Source: a virus
Strand: one strand, 5' to 3'
DNA length: 64,000 nucleotides
Virus record (IMG/VR): IMGVR_UViG_3300042905_002991
Location: 1 to 64,000 of that record
Every line of letters starts with the position of its first letter. Positions within the stretch are counted from its first letter, which is position 1. Positions 32,418 through 42,400 of the stretch are shown here, piece by piece. The notes beneath the pieces were generated by a model that ran no database searches, was not told the DNA's origin, and worked only from the letters and a program-made list of their open reading frames with translations. The translations under genes and the position numbers were made by a program.

Positions 32418-34052
32418 TTAACGATTTACGACATCCCAAACTGATCCATCTGAGACAAATCTGTTATCACCCTCGTCGACATCAACATGTCCAGCCAAAA
32501 ATGTGGGCAGAGACTCCTCTTCGATCTGTTTCATTTGTTCTTCATGAAGTCGAAGTCGTATGTCAGTATTCGTCATGTCAGCAAAAAATTGTTGATTCGT
32601 CATCCATGAAAAGAGAACAAGAGTCATCACTAAATCGTCATGACTTCCTTCTTCCGATTCAAAACTCGTTCCTTTCGAAATAAAAGTTGAGAGCTCTGAG
32701 ATTGTTTCGAAATCTTGAACAATGAGTTTCTCACCCTCAATCAAGTTTTTCATCAATGAGCAACCCAAACGTTTGACAGATTTCGTCGTTCGAATTCCAC
32801 GATATGATTTATTTCCATAGCCCCATGTAACTGCAGTTTTCCCCTTTATATCAACGGTCGAAAGAATATTTTCATATTCATAATCTTCGAATAAAGAATC
32901 AACTACCTGCTGCCCATTGTCATTAATTTCAACAAGAACATAAGCCTGATTATAGTAATCGCCCATGCGTTTAATGATTGATGGATACACAAGAGGGCTT
33001 ATATTATTATCTTTATATGTACAAACCTGACGATAAGGAATACTTGTAACATCTATAACACTAAATGCGGAATAGTCCAATCCTTTTCCGCGAGAGGTGT
33101 CTGCAACTATCATATAATTATGCTGAGGGATCGGTGCTTGATAAATCTTAATTCCATTTTCAGTTAGATGTAATGGTTTCACGAACGCAAGAGATTTAAG
33201 TGCAGCGGCTGAAAGTAGAGTTCCTGATGAACCCATAAATTCGCATTCCATTTCCTGAAGAAACTTTTGTTCACCAAGAACGCGACGTTGTTCATCTGCC
33301 CATTGTTGAGTTCTCCCTGGAACTTGACGCCAGTTCGCTTCACAGTGTGTAAATCCATTTTGACCTTCAACGGCTTCGGTCCACATTTTATAAAAGTGAT
33401 TCATGCCATTTGGCGTTGAAGAAATTAAAATCTTCGAAGTCGTACCAGAAGAAATCGTTGGATAAACAGATGTAAAAAATTCTTCGGCAATATTACTTGG
33501 AACGAATGCAAATTCGTCAAGGTATAGAAGCGAAATAGAAAAACCACGAATTGCGCTAGAGGCAGTTGAATTAGCAATCACACGACATCCATTTTCAAGT
33601 TCAATGTCACCTTTGTTCCAAACCTTCACACCTTGCTGAATCCACATTGGCAATGCTTCATATGCGAGTTTAATGCGAGCAAGAATTTCTCTTGACGTAC
33701 TGGCTTTGTTCGCAAGAATCGCAACAGTTTTATCTTGATTGAATAGAATGTACCAAAGGATATAACCTACAATGATCGTCGTCTTACCAACCTGACGACC
33801 TGCCTTTACAATCACGCGACGATTTTCGTTAATATCAGTAACAACTTGTTTTTGAAACGGATAAAGTTCAATCTGAACGAAACCTTTATCAAGTGTAATG
33901 ATCTTAACATAGTTTTCGATAAAGTATGTTGGATCTTGAGCGCATTTGACGAACTCACGGATTTGATCCTCCGTAAGATTCATCGCCATGTTAACTCGCT
34001 TCAGCTTGGGATTGCCAAGATAATGCTTCAGTTTAGCCGCTATTTGATTCAT
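32418..34052 (-). CDS. 17: Large terminase subunit gp17
   Basis: A 544-residue packaging motor (T4 gp17: 610). ATPase motifs: Walker A GRQVGKTT (85-92), Walker B LLYLDEFAFV, and coupling ISSTPNGMNHFY. The nuclease domain has VADTSRGKGLDYSAF and a late GSHDDLVMTLVLF. The N-terminal GNPKLKRVN lines up with T4 GLPNLKRAN, so the protein lacks about 90 T4 residues before that point but is otherwise complete. The start overlaps gp16 by 20 bases. Confidence 0.97.
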   Translation of the reverse strand: MNQIAAKLKHYLGNPKLKRVNMAMNLTEDQIREFVKCAQDPTYFIENYVKIITLDKGFVQIELYPFQKQVVTDINENRRVIVKAGRQVGKTTIIVGYILWYILFNQDKTVAILANKASTSREILARIKLAYEALPMWIQQGVKVWNKGDIELENGCRVIANSTASSAIRGFSISLLYLDEFAFVPSNIAEEFFTSVYPTISSGTTSKILISSTPNGMNHFYKMWTEAVEGQNGFTHCEANWRQVPGRTQQWADEQRRVLGEQKFLQEMECEFMGSSGTLLSAAALKSLAFVKPLHLTENGIKIYQAPIPQHNYMIVADTSRGKGLDYSAFSVIDVTSIPYRQVCTYKDNNISPLVYPSIIKRMGDYYNQAYVLVEINDNGQQVVDSLFEDYEYENILSTVDIKGKTAVTWGYGNKSYRGIRTTKSVKRLGCSLMKNLIEGEKLIVQDFETISELSTFISKGTSFESEEGSHDDLVMTLVLFSWMTNQQFFADMTNTDIRLRLHEEQMKQIEEESLPTFLAGHVDVDEGDNRFVSDGSVWDVVNR

Positions 34053-34449
34053 TCTTTAATTGTCGCAATAACTCAGCGGTGCTGCCAACGAACACTGCTT
34101 TGTCTACATTGATATTAGTTGATGCTGCTGATTCTTTTGGTTGAAGTTCTTGTTGCTGCTTTTGTAGAATCATCAATTTCTCTGTAACGTCAGAGAGATT
34201 TTTGATCATGTTTGCTGCTACTTCATACGCTCTTGGGTGCTGCGATTCTTTCGCCACTTCAAGAATGCCGTCCAAAGCCTCATTACCCTTTTCGATAAGA
34301 TTGTAATAATTAGCCCGAGAATAGTCAGCGTCAGGATTATCAGCTGATCTGTCTGGCTCATGAATAGTAACACTTTTATGTTCCTCAGCTATTACGGGGA
34401 TATAATCAGTGTTTAAAACTTCAGATAAATTATGATCAATTTTACTCAT
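34033..34449 (-). CDS. 16: Small terminase subunit gp16
   Basis: A 138-residue helical protein (T4 gp16: 164). The core DADYSRANYYNLIEKGNEAL and ANMIKNLSDVTEKLMILQKQ (coiled coil) matches the family, which forms the ring that recognises DNA for packaging. Its start overlaps the gp15 stop (ATGA) and its end overlaps gp17, supporting coupling with the large subunit. Confidence 0.88.
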   Translation of the reverse strand: MSKIDHNLSEVLNTDYIPVIAEEHKSVTIHEPDRSADNPDADYSRANYYNLIEKGNEALDGILEVAKESQHPRAYEVAANMIKNLSDVTEKLMILQKQQQELQPKESAASTNINVDKAVFVGSTAELLRQLKNESNSG

Positions 34450-35453
34450 GTTATATTTGGTGCATATTGAATAATTTCGTCAAACCCAAATGCAGTTTGA
34501 GCATTTGCTGTTGTTGGATCTGGAGTAATTTGAAGTTTAAATAGTTGATAATCATTTACTCCAAATGAAGTTAAATTATACGATGCATTAGAAATTGCAC
34601 CAGTTATATTTTGACCAACTTTCAAAACTCCTGCAACATCAGAGACAACTAATCTATATGATGTTGGATCCCAAGCATCAACAAATGCAGTTGAGTTTGC
34701 TGCTGATAAACTCTCACCTTGATATACCAACTCACCAATTTTAAATGTTCCAAAGCCAGTGTTCGCAGTATACAGCAAACGCTGAGATTCTTGAGTATCT
34801 GCTGTGACCATATTGTATGTATTTGCAGTAACTTTGCGAATAACATTTGCAGATGTAATTGGACCAAACATATAACCTTTAGCAGTAAATGTTAAACTCC
34901 ATACAAGAACACGTGTTGTTTCTCCGTCTCCAATATCTTCAACGTTGTAATTGATATTTTGAAGAATGAATGGCACATCAACTTTTTGATCTGCAAGACC
35001 AACCATGTCTAGTGTTAAATTATAATCGGGATTAAAGTATGGAAGAATTTGCTCAACAATTTGCGTTCCATCTTCTGTATTACGAACATATATGTATAAA
35101 GTAAATTCAAAATTATATGGTGTTGTTCGTACAATCTTAACTGTTGTGTTTGACTCAGCAGAAAAACTTTCAGAAAATAAATTTCGTTTTCTACTTGGAT
35201 CATATGTAATTGCAGTTAGTTCAAAACTCATTCTTGGGAGAGTCATTTGAACTTCTTTTGTTAATTCAGGATCTTGTGTGATGCGTTGATAAAACTTTTC
35301 TTTTTGGGCATATTGTAGTGGCACAACAATTCTTTCAATCTCAGTTGTGCCTGCTTTATTATAGCGCACCAAACGAATATTATTAAAAAGTGTGCCGAAT
35401 GCCACAACCATTTTTCGAGTAATACGATGATAAAAATGAACGTTTGAAAACAT
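34446..35453 (-). CDS. 15: Proximal tail sheath stabilisation protein gp15
   Basis: A 335-residue protein (T4 gp15: 272). The N-terminus is diagnostic: FSNVHFYHRITRKMVVAFGT, then IVVPLQYAQKEKFYQRIT and MTLPRMSFELTAI. It caps the tail and joins it to the neck. The C-terminal 100 residues (KIGELVYQGESL on) look like an added beta-domain and explain the extra length. It overlaps gp14 as TAATG. Confidence 0.93.
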   Translation of the reverse strand: MFSNVHFYHRITRKMVVAFGTLFNNIRLVRYNKAGTTEIERIVVPLQYAQKEKFYQRITQDPELTKEVQMTLPRMSFELTAITYDPSRKRNLFSESFSAESNTTVKIVRTTPYNFEFTLYIYVRNTEDGTQIVEQILPYFNPDYNLTLDMVGLADQKVDVPFILQNINYNVEDIGDGETTRVLVWSLTFTAKGYMFGPITSANVIRKVTANTYNMVTADTQESQRLLYTANTGFGTFKIGELVYQGESLSAANSTAFVDAWDPTSYRLVVSDVAGVLKVGQNITGAISNASYNLTSFGVNDYQLFKLQITPDPTTANAQTAFGFDEIIQYAPNIT

Positions 35454-36337
35454 TATGGTTCACCAAATGGATTGACTTCAGAGAAGTCAATGATGTTGTC
35501 TGCTTCGGTTTCCATGCGATAATTATCTTGCATACTTGTGTCATTTCCATTTTGCATTGGATCAGAAGTGGTGTGTATCCAAGAAGCACCGCTCGATTCG
35601 CCAATTATTGCAACGTTGTTTGTAAACGAGCCTTTGATATTTCTCAATTCTAAAATACGAGTTGGTTTGTCCCACGAAGCAACAACACCCTTTGCTGTGG
35701 CTGTTGCAAGAGATGACCCCTGATATGCCCATTCAAAGTCTTGATATGTTCCTGTTCCACCAGCTTGCATTGTATAATTGACAGTGACAGCTTGTAAATC
35801 TGCAATACGATCAATTGCATCAACACCAGTTTGAAGTAATTCGCCATTATACTTAAACGCCTCAACTGTTAACCCATACATGTATGGATTTTTAGCGTCT
35901 TTACCTAACTGGAAAAAGTTTTTTTCTTCTTCCACGAATTTAATTTCCATCAATTTAAATTGAACAGGAAGATAAATTAAATCGCCTTCTTTTGGTGTAT
36001 TTGCGCGCGAACCAACAATTGATGTGACATACTTTTCAAATGTTCTACGAGCAACACATACACGAGCAGTTTCTTGAATTTCTAAACCAAATTTAGAGTA
36101 AAATTCTTTGTTGCCCTCATAATCTTTAAACGTTTCAAGATACATTTCCATTTTATATGCACCAGTGAACGTTTTAACGGGATCATCACCAAATAGTTCA
36201 TCAGTAGAAGATTGTGAATATCTTGGAATATAATATACATCTATTCCGTGATTTCGAATTGATTCAATGATCAAATCTTCAAGCAAAAATTGTTCTGTTC
36301 TTGCATCTTGATTATTAAAATAGACACTTGTTGCCAT
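35453..36337 (-). CDS. 14: Neck protein gp14
   Basis: A 294-residue protein (T4 gp14: 256). Typical segments are SVYFNNQDARTEQFLLEDLI, DVYYIPRYSQSSTDELFGDD and LIYLPVQFKLMEIKFVEEE. It forms the neck with gp13 above the tail terminator. As in relatives, a C-terminal beta-domain follows (residues about 190-270). It starts one base after gp13. Confidence 0.93.
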   Translation of the reverse strand: MATSVYFNNQDARTEQFLLEDLIIESIRNHGIDVYYIPRYSQSSTDELFGDDPVKTFTGAYKMEMYLETFKDYEGNKEFYSKFGLEIQETARVCVARRTFEKYVTSIVGSRANTPKEGDLIYLPVQFKLMEIKFVEEEKNFFQLGKDAKNPYMYGLTVEAFKYNGELLQTGVDAIDRIADLQAVTVNYTMQAGGTGTYQDFEWAYQGSSLATATAKGVVASWDKPTRILELRNIKGSFTNNVAIIGESSGASWIHTTSDPMQNGNDTSMQDNYRMETEADNIIDFSEVNPFGEP

Positions 36338-36338
36338 T

Positions 36339-37100
36339 TTAGCCTACTAAAAATGGAATTGGTTCTTCGTAAGTATCACGAAGTTTTTCTTCGAGTTTTT
36401 CAACTTCAATTGATGCTTCGTCCCAAATTCTCTGACCATTTATAACTAGACCACCTGGAAGAACGTAATTATCATACTTCTTCAAGTTTTCGCCCCATTG
36501 ACGTTTAAACAATTGAGTTGTATATGCTTTGAGCCAAAGATCATTAAAAACTTTGCTGTAGGCTTCTGCATCAACAACTCTAAGGCACTCAAACACCATG
36601 TAGTTTCCAGGTTTAAATCGATTATCCATATCAATTTGAAAATTTAATTTTCCAGTTACTTTGTTAAAAGTATATGGATATTCGCCTGTAATAATCATAT
36701 CAAGCATTGAGAGATGCTCGCGAGCAATGACATAATAAGTGTAGGAAGAAGATGTTAGATTGTAGAAGTCATTAAGACGAAGCTGATAATTAATATCAAA
36801 AATGTTAAATCCTGCTGATGATGTTGAAGATTGAGTAGATCCAGTATATGGAAATACTTTTGAAACTCCGATAATAGAGTCAGCAAGTTGAACATATTTG
36901 TTCGTAATATCTCCTGCGGTTAGCTGGTGCGCTAACCAAGTTCTCTCAATTCCGTCGAAATGATAGTTTCGAAATTGTTGTAATGCATCGTCAATACGAT
37001 CTTCGAGCTGATCGTCATCAACGTTAATATCAATAACTGGGAATCCGAGTTTTCGAAGACAATAGTCTTTTAATTCTGTGCGTGTGGAAGGCTGCGCCAT
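36339..37100 (-). CDS. 13: Neck protein gp13
   Basis: A 253-residue protein (T4 gp13: 309). It begins AQPSTRTELKDYCLRKLGFP followed by VIDINVDDDQLEDRIDDAL, the usual start of the family. RPGNYMVFECL-like and WGENLKKYDNYVLPGG segments occur later. It binds the portal and completes the head before tail joining. It heads the structural operon and has an ACTAAATA late-like box upstream. Confidence 0.92.
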   Translation of the reverse strand: MAQPSTRTELKDYCLRKLGFPVIDINVDDDQLEDRIDDALQQFRNYHFDGIERTWLAHQLTAGDITNKYVQLADSIIGVSKVFPYTGSTQSSTSSAGFNIFDINYQLRLNDFYNLTSSSYTYYVIAREHLSMLDMIITGEYPYTFNKVTGKLNFQIDMDNRFKPGNYMVFECLRVVDAEAYSKVFNDLWLKAYTTQLFKRQWGENLKKYDNYVLPGGLVINGQRIWDEASIEVEKLEEKLRDTYEEPIPFLVG

Positions 37101-37123
37101 TTGAAACCTCTCTGCTATCGATA

Positions 37124-37131
37124 TATTTAGT
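37124..37131 (-). promoter_or_regulatory. Late-like octamer ACTAAATA upstream of gp13
   Basis: Minus-strand ACTAAATA, 24 bases before the gp13 ATG in the 44-base gap that opens the neck-terminase-tail gene block. It is identical to the box before gp18. Confidence 0.45.
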
Positions 37132-37144
37132 CGATTCTACAAAT

Positions 37145-37693
37145 TTAAAATTCTGTATTGAAGAAGAAGGTCTGGAATAGGCGTCCATCGTAAATATTAG
37201 TGCCGAAATAGTGATGAGAGCAGTGATATAGCGCACCGCGATACAAAACTAACCGATTATATCTGTTAGAGACATAATCGGTCATCTCCCACTTGGTATA
37301 ATCATATCCGTCGTAATCATTGTTTGTTTTTACATACTCTTTCGTTTCTTTATAGCGATAGAGTGCCGTTCCAGAGGATAGTGGTGGATCAGGATTTAAA
37401 TAACAAACTCCAGCCCAAGTATTGTAAGTATCAGCATGAATCCACGTTCTATCTTGAGATGTGCAAATTTGAAAAGCACCATCATATCCACTATTTTCTA
37501 GCCAATCTGTAACCTTTCCACCTGCATTATAAACGATTGATTGGATAGCATTTTTCACATCATCTCCCAAATAAGGAGCAGTTCTCTTTCCAGGGTAGTT
37601 TCCGATGACTCCAAATGGCTGAGAAAGAGCATAACTTCGAACCGAATCTGGATTGATATAAAAATTGTCTACAATAATAAGATTTACTTTCAT
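37145..37693 (-). CDS. DUF6445-type 2OG-oxygenase-like protein, copy 1
   Basis: A 182-residue protein starting MKVNLIIVDNFYINPDSVR. Fe(II)/2OG-type residues are H86-x-D88 (WIHADT), H157 in YHCSHHYFG, and R171 in DGRLFQTFF. It is paralogous to the protein at 21646-22218, with the distal His and Arg at the same residue numbers. It sits between glycosyltransferase-type genes and gp13. Family members are widespread in marine phages and uncharacterised; hydroxylation of a protein or sugar is a guess. Confidence 0.75.
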   Translation of the reverse strand: MKVNLIIVDNFYINPDSVRSYALSQPFGVIGNYPGKRTAPYLGDDVKNAIQSIVYNAGGKVTDWLENSGYDGAFQICTSQDRTWIHADTYNTWAGVCYLNPDPPLSSGTALYRYKETKEYVKTNNDYDGYDYTKWEMTDYVSNRYNRLVLYRGALYHCSHHYFGTNIYDGRLFQTFFFNTEF

Positions 37694-37702
37694 AATATTA
37701 CC

Positions 37703-38452
37703 TCAATAGAACACAAATGTTCCGCACGGTCCTAGCCATCCCGAAACTCTCCAATCTGTTTCGATTATTTTATCTTCATGATCTCTCATATAAAAATAGA
37801 ATAATGTTTCCATATCAAAATGATGATTATTCGAATCAGATAAAAAATCAATCGTTTTATTATGCAACTCAATAAAAGTATCTAATTGTTGAGTTCCAAA
37901 TCCATATAATACGGTAGAGTATTGATACAACTTATTATTCTGTTGTTGCTCTCTCCGATCAACGTAATTATATCCCCAATAATCTTGCCATTCATGAATC
38001 AATTTATTCTTAAAAAAGATTTTGTTTTTGTTTTCTTCCGTAAACAAATGATTGTTCATATCAAAAACAAGATATCTTCCACTAACTTTAAACGTATAGT
38101 CATGCTCAAGAATATAATCTTTAAATTTCTCGTAGAATGTTTTAAGCATAAGACATTCACAATATGATTTATGTTTATGATTATTTACAATCTCGCAAAC
38201 ATCAGAGTCTATTTCTTTTAATGAGACATATTTAAAGTTTTTGATATAACCAAAATATCCTGAGAAATTTGTATTTGAGCCATCTAGCAATACAATATTT
38301 GCATCAGGAAAAGCATTTTGAATACTATTTACTGTAGAAAACGTTTGCCGAAGTCTTTCTTCCGTTGTAAAAAATGAGCGACTATTACTATATGTTAATG
38401 GTGCTGCAGTCGGTTCAATTACAGAGGTGATTACAAATAGTTTAGAGCGCAT
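37703..38452 (-). CDS. Unrecognised protein in a glycosyltransferase cluster
   Basis: A 249-residue soluble protein. The N-terminal layout (LFVITSVIEP, then FPDANIVLLDGSN) looks like a nucleotide-sugar transferase Rossmann half. YTFKVSGRYLVFDMNNHLF lies in the middle and a Trp/Gly-rich WRVSGWLGPCGTFVFY ends the protein. Phage proteins with the KVSGRY motif occur beside glycosyltransferases, but I cannot name a family. It overlaps the GT4 gene upstream by 11 bases. Confidence 0.6.
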   Translation of the reverse strand: MRSKLFVITSVIEPTAAPLTYSNSRSFFTTEERLRQTFSTVNSIQNAFPDANIVLLDGSNTNFSGYFGYIKNFKYVSLKEIDSDVCEIVNNHKHKSYCECLMLKTFYEKFKDYILEHDYTFKVSGRYLVFDMNNHLFTEENKNKIFFKNKLIHEWQDYWGYNYVDRREQQQNNKLYQYSTVLYGFGTQQLDTFIELHNKTIDFLSDSNNHHFDMETLFYFYMRDHEDKIIETDWRVSGWLGPCGTFVFY

Positions 38453-39455
38453 AAAAATTATTTGTTATAATTTTTTCTAGATAGGCTTTATGTTTTTCAT
38501 GAACGATTTCATCTGAGAATCTTTCTCCCCAAAATCTACAATCGCGAGGATTAATCATTACACCGCTTTCAACATTAATCATGGCTTGAATCAACGATTT
38601 AAAATCATTAACTCTATATCCAGTTTTTCCTTCAAATACGGTTTCTGGAAATGCACCCCAATCTGTTGTAATTACTGGAGTGCCGCACAAATTTGCTTCA
38701 ATAACCATATTTCCAAATGGCTCAACATAATAAGTTAGACCTAAAAGTGCCTTTGCTCTACCAAGCAATTCATTTCTCTTTTTCGGTTCTAGATAACCAA
38801 CCAATTCAACGTGGTCTGGAATTTTATCGTATCCTAAATGTTTTAAATCTGTTGCTGGTCCTGCGATTACAAGTTTACGATTAAGTTGTTGCGTCGCTTG
38901 AATTGCCAAATGTATACCCTTTTCTGGAACAACTCTGCCCATGCAAACATAGTAGTCATGTTTTTTAGATTGATAATCGAATTCAGAAATAGTAAATGGA
39001 TTTGGAATTACTGTATCATACCAAGAAGGGTTGTTTACCATATTTCGCTCGCCATAAAACATATGCATGTGAGCGTATGATGTGAATGCTTTATATTTGG
39101 CAAACACACAGCTGGTTCTATAACCAATTGATGGCTCAAGAGATTGACAATCTGAATTTAAATCGCATGCCAGTTGATTTTCTGTGCCATAGAAGCAGGC
39201 AATAATATCACCAGGCGATTTATTCTTTTGTATTGCTTGAGCAGCAGATCGATTGAATTTTTCAAGATCATTATTGTCATGCGCTGCAACATCAATATGT
39301 CTACAATCAACTGTAGATCCCTCAAGCCCATAATGAATCATTTCAAAATGAGGTGAGAGATGTTTAATGTATTTGTAGGCATGCACGGAAAATGCTTCCA
39401 TGCGATCCATTAAACCAGTTGGCTTGGTTGGAATAGCAAGTACATGTATCTTCAT
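38442..39455 (-). CDS. GT4-type glycosyltransferase
   Basis: A 337-residue GT-B enzyme. C-terminal donor-site motifs are clear: YVCMGRVVPEKGIHLAIQAT, LVIAGPATD, HVELVGYLEPKKRNELL and YVEPFGNMVIEANLCGTPVI (the E-x7-E motif). No signal peptide is seen. It lies directly after the giant fibre gene, so modification of virion proteins or host surface glycans are both possible; no acceptor can be deduced. Confidence 0.88.
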   Translation of the reverse strand: MKIHVLAIPTKPTGLMDRMEAFSVHAYKYIKHLSPHFEMIHYGLEGSTVDCRHIDVAAHDNNDLEKFNRSAAQAIQKNKSPGDIIACFYGTENQLACDLNSDCQSLEPSIGYRTSCVFAKYKAFTSYAHMHMFYGERNMVNNPSWYDTVIPNPFTISEFDYQSKKHDYYVCMGRVVPEKGIHLAIQATQQLNRKLVIAGPATDLKHLGYDKIPDHVELVGYLEPKKRNELLGRAKALLGLTYYVEPFGNMVIEANLCGTPVITTDWGAFPETVFEGKTGYRVNDFKSLIQAMINVESGVMINPRDCRFWGERFSDEIVHEKHKAYLEKIITNNFYAL

Positions 39456-39487
39456 AATAAAATCACATATCGTTAATTATAATTTAT

Positions 39488-42400
39488 TTAGCGTGCATCC
39501 TTAATAGCCAAAGTTCCAAAGTAGGTTGATCCACCATCATATGTCGCAAACTGCCAAACGTCTCGGTAGTTTGCTGTCAAAGTTTGCGGAGGAACTTCGC
39601 CACCTGCCCAATAAATCGTATTTGCCCAAGTTATGCCGCGATTACCCACACCATCTTGAACAATAACAAGCGTGAACGACTGCGAGTTGCCACTTGCTGG
39701 AGCATTTGAGAAGGTGATCGTGGAGTTTGCTGTCAAAGTTCTTGTAAAGAAGTTTGATTGAGCAAGATTCAATGTATTGGCGCCATTGGTATTTGTATTT
39801 GCAACAGTACCAAGAATCAAGTTACCTGAATTACGAATACCTGGAACAACCAACACACCAGTCATGGTGTCGCCAGCCTTCAATACTGCATTGTTTGCTG
39901 CACCATAAGCAGAATTCGCTTGACCATAAGCAGCATTCGCTTGACCATAGGCGGCGTTGGCTTGTCCGTAAGCCGTATTCGCTTGAGTACGAGCGGTGTT
40001 TGCTTGGTCTCTAGCAGTATTCGCTTGACCTCTAGCGGTATTTGCTTGTTCGTATGCGTTTAGCGCATTTGTACCAGCTGTATTTGCTGCGCCGTAAGCA
40101 GCATTCGCTGTGTCACGAGCCGTGTTCGCTTGTCCATACGCAGCATTTGCAGTATCGCGTGCTGTGTTTGCTTGAGTACGAGCGGTATTTGCTTGATCTC
40201 TGGCTGAGTTTGCTTGCCCATACGCAGCGTTGGCTTGTGCATATGCAATTGTTCCAGGTGGTTCAATTACAATATTGCCAACCATTCCAGCATGAACTTG
40301 ACATTGATAAACGTAAGTGTTTCCAAGTAAGTTATATGGAACCTTCCAATATAATGTTCCACTTTCTTTAGCCTGAGCACTGCCTTCAGTGGACACAGTT
40401 CCGTTTGTTGCAACGTGAGTAAGTCCAGTGTTATATAACGCTCCACCACTTGAAACACGAATTAAGAATGGATGTCCTGAAACGTTTAAATTAAATGCAA
40501 TAGTTTCACCAGCACGGACATAAAGTGTTGGATCACCGCCTGAGTATTGATCAAACAAATAATCAGATGTTCCACTATTTGTCACATTCAGCCTTGTGAC
40601 TGCTGGCTGGTAATTTGAATTTGCTTGAATGTACGCATCGTTGGCGGTTGTTCGAGCAGTATTTGCTTGGTCACGAGCAGTATTTGCCTGACCGTATGCA
40701 TTGTTGCCAGTATCTCTTGCTGTATTTGCCTGGTTACGAGCAGAATTTGCTTGATCGTATGCTGTATTTGCTTGAGCATAAACAATGTTCGCATGGGCAT
40801 AAGCACCATTGGCTTGAGCGTAAGCAGTATTTGCTTGAGTGCGAGCAGTATTTGCCTGATCTCTAGCGGTATTTGCTTGACCATAAGCATCATTGGCTGT
40901 AGTGCGAGCAGTGTTTGCCTGATCTCTAGCGTTATTGGCTTGAGCATAAGCATTCAATGCATTGGTATTTGCCGTATTAGCACCAGCATATGCATCATTT
41001 GCAGTATTTCTTGCAGTATTCGCTTGAGCGTATGAATCATTTGCAGTCGTACGAGCAGTGTTTGCCTGATCGCGAGCAGTGTTTGCCTGATCGCGAGCAG
41101 TGTTTGCCTGAGCATATGCGCCGTTAGCCTGACCATAAGCGCCATTTGCAGTGTCACGTGCGGTATTGGCTTGACCATATCCAGAATTCGCTGTATTACG
41201 AGCAGTATTCGCTTGATCGCGAGCAGTATTGGCTTGACCATATGAATTGAGCGCAATTGTTTCCGCACTATTTGCCTCTGCATATGCATCGTTTGCAGTC
41301 GTGCGAGCGGTGTTGGCTTGGTCTCTTGCGCTATTGGCTTGATTGTAAGCCAATGTTAGATTTGCTTGAGTTGCAACTGAATTGCCGAGCAACAAAACGC
41401 TATTCGCATTTAAAATTCCAAGTCTAACATTACCAATTCTAAAATTATTATTTGCAATATCAATGACATTATTTGTTGGTTCAGTTTCATAATTGTCAAA
41501 GACATAAAATTGATTTTCTGTTGCTTTTCTGAAGAAACCAGCGTGAGTATTTGTCGCGCCATTAGTATAATGTCCAACAAAACCAATATCCTCTGCGTCA
41601 CCAGTACTATTTGCTGACAACAAAATTATAGAGTCATTAACTGACAAGCTGCTGACATTGATCGTCGTTGCATTACCTTGAATAACAAGATTACCAGAAA
41701 TTGTCAAGTCTCCGCTGATAGATCCACCAGAAGTCGACAATTTAGTGTTTGCTGCACCGTAAGCATCATTTGCTGTTGCTCGAGCAGTATTGGCTTGATC
41801 GCGCGCAGAGTTTGCTTGCCCATATCCAGAATTCGCTGTATCACGAGCAGTGTTCGCTTGACCATATGCACCATTTGCGGTATTGCGAGCAGTATTTGCC
41901 TGATCTCTAGCGGTATTTGCTTGACCATAAGCATCATTGGCTGTATCACGAGCAGTATTCGCTTGTCCATACGCACCATTGGCTGTATCTCTAGCAGTAT
42001 TGGCTTGTCCATACGAATCATTAGCAGTGTTGCGAGCAGTATTTGCCTGGCTATATGAGTCGTTTGCAGTATTGCGAGCGGTATTCGCTTGAGCATATGA
42101 ATCATTAGCTGTTGTTCGAGCAGTATTCGCTTGGTCTCTGGCAGTATTTGCTTGATCATAAGCATTCAATGCATTGGTGTTGGCGGTATTTGCTTGACCA
42201 TAAGAAGCATTTGCTACATCGCGAGCAGTGTTTGCTTGTCCATAAGAATCATTTGCAGTACTACGTGCAGTGTTTGCTTGATCGTAAGCAGCATTGGCTT
42301 GATCGTAAGCAGCACCACCAGTTGCCGTGAATGCAATGTTTGCATTCCCAGCACTATTTGTTACTGATACGGTAATCGTGGAGGTATTAACAAAGTTGAT

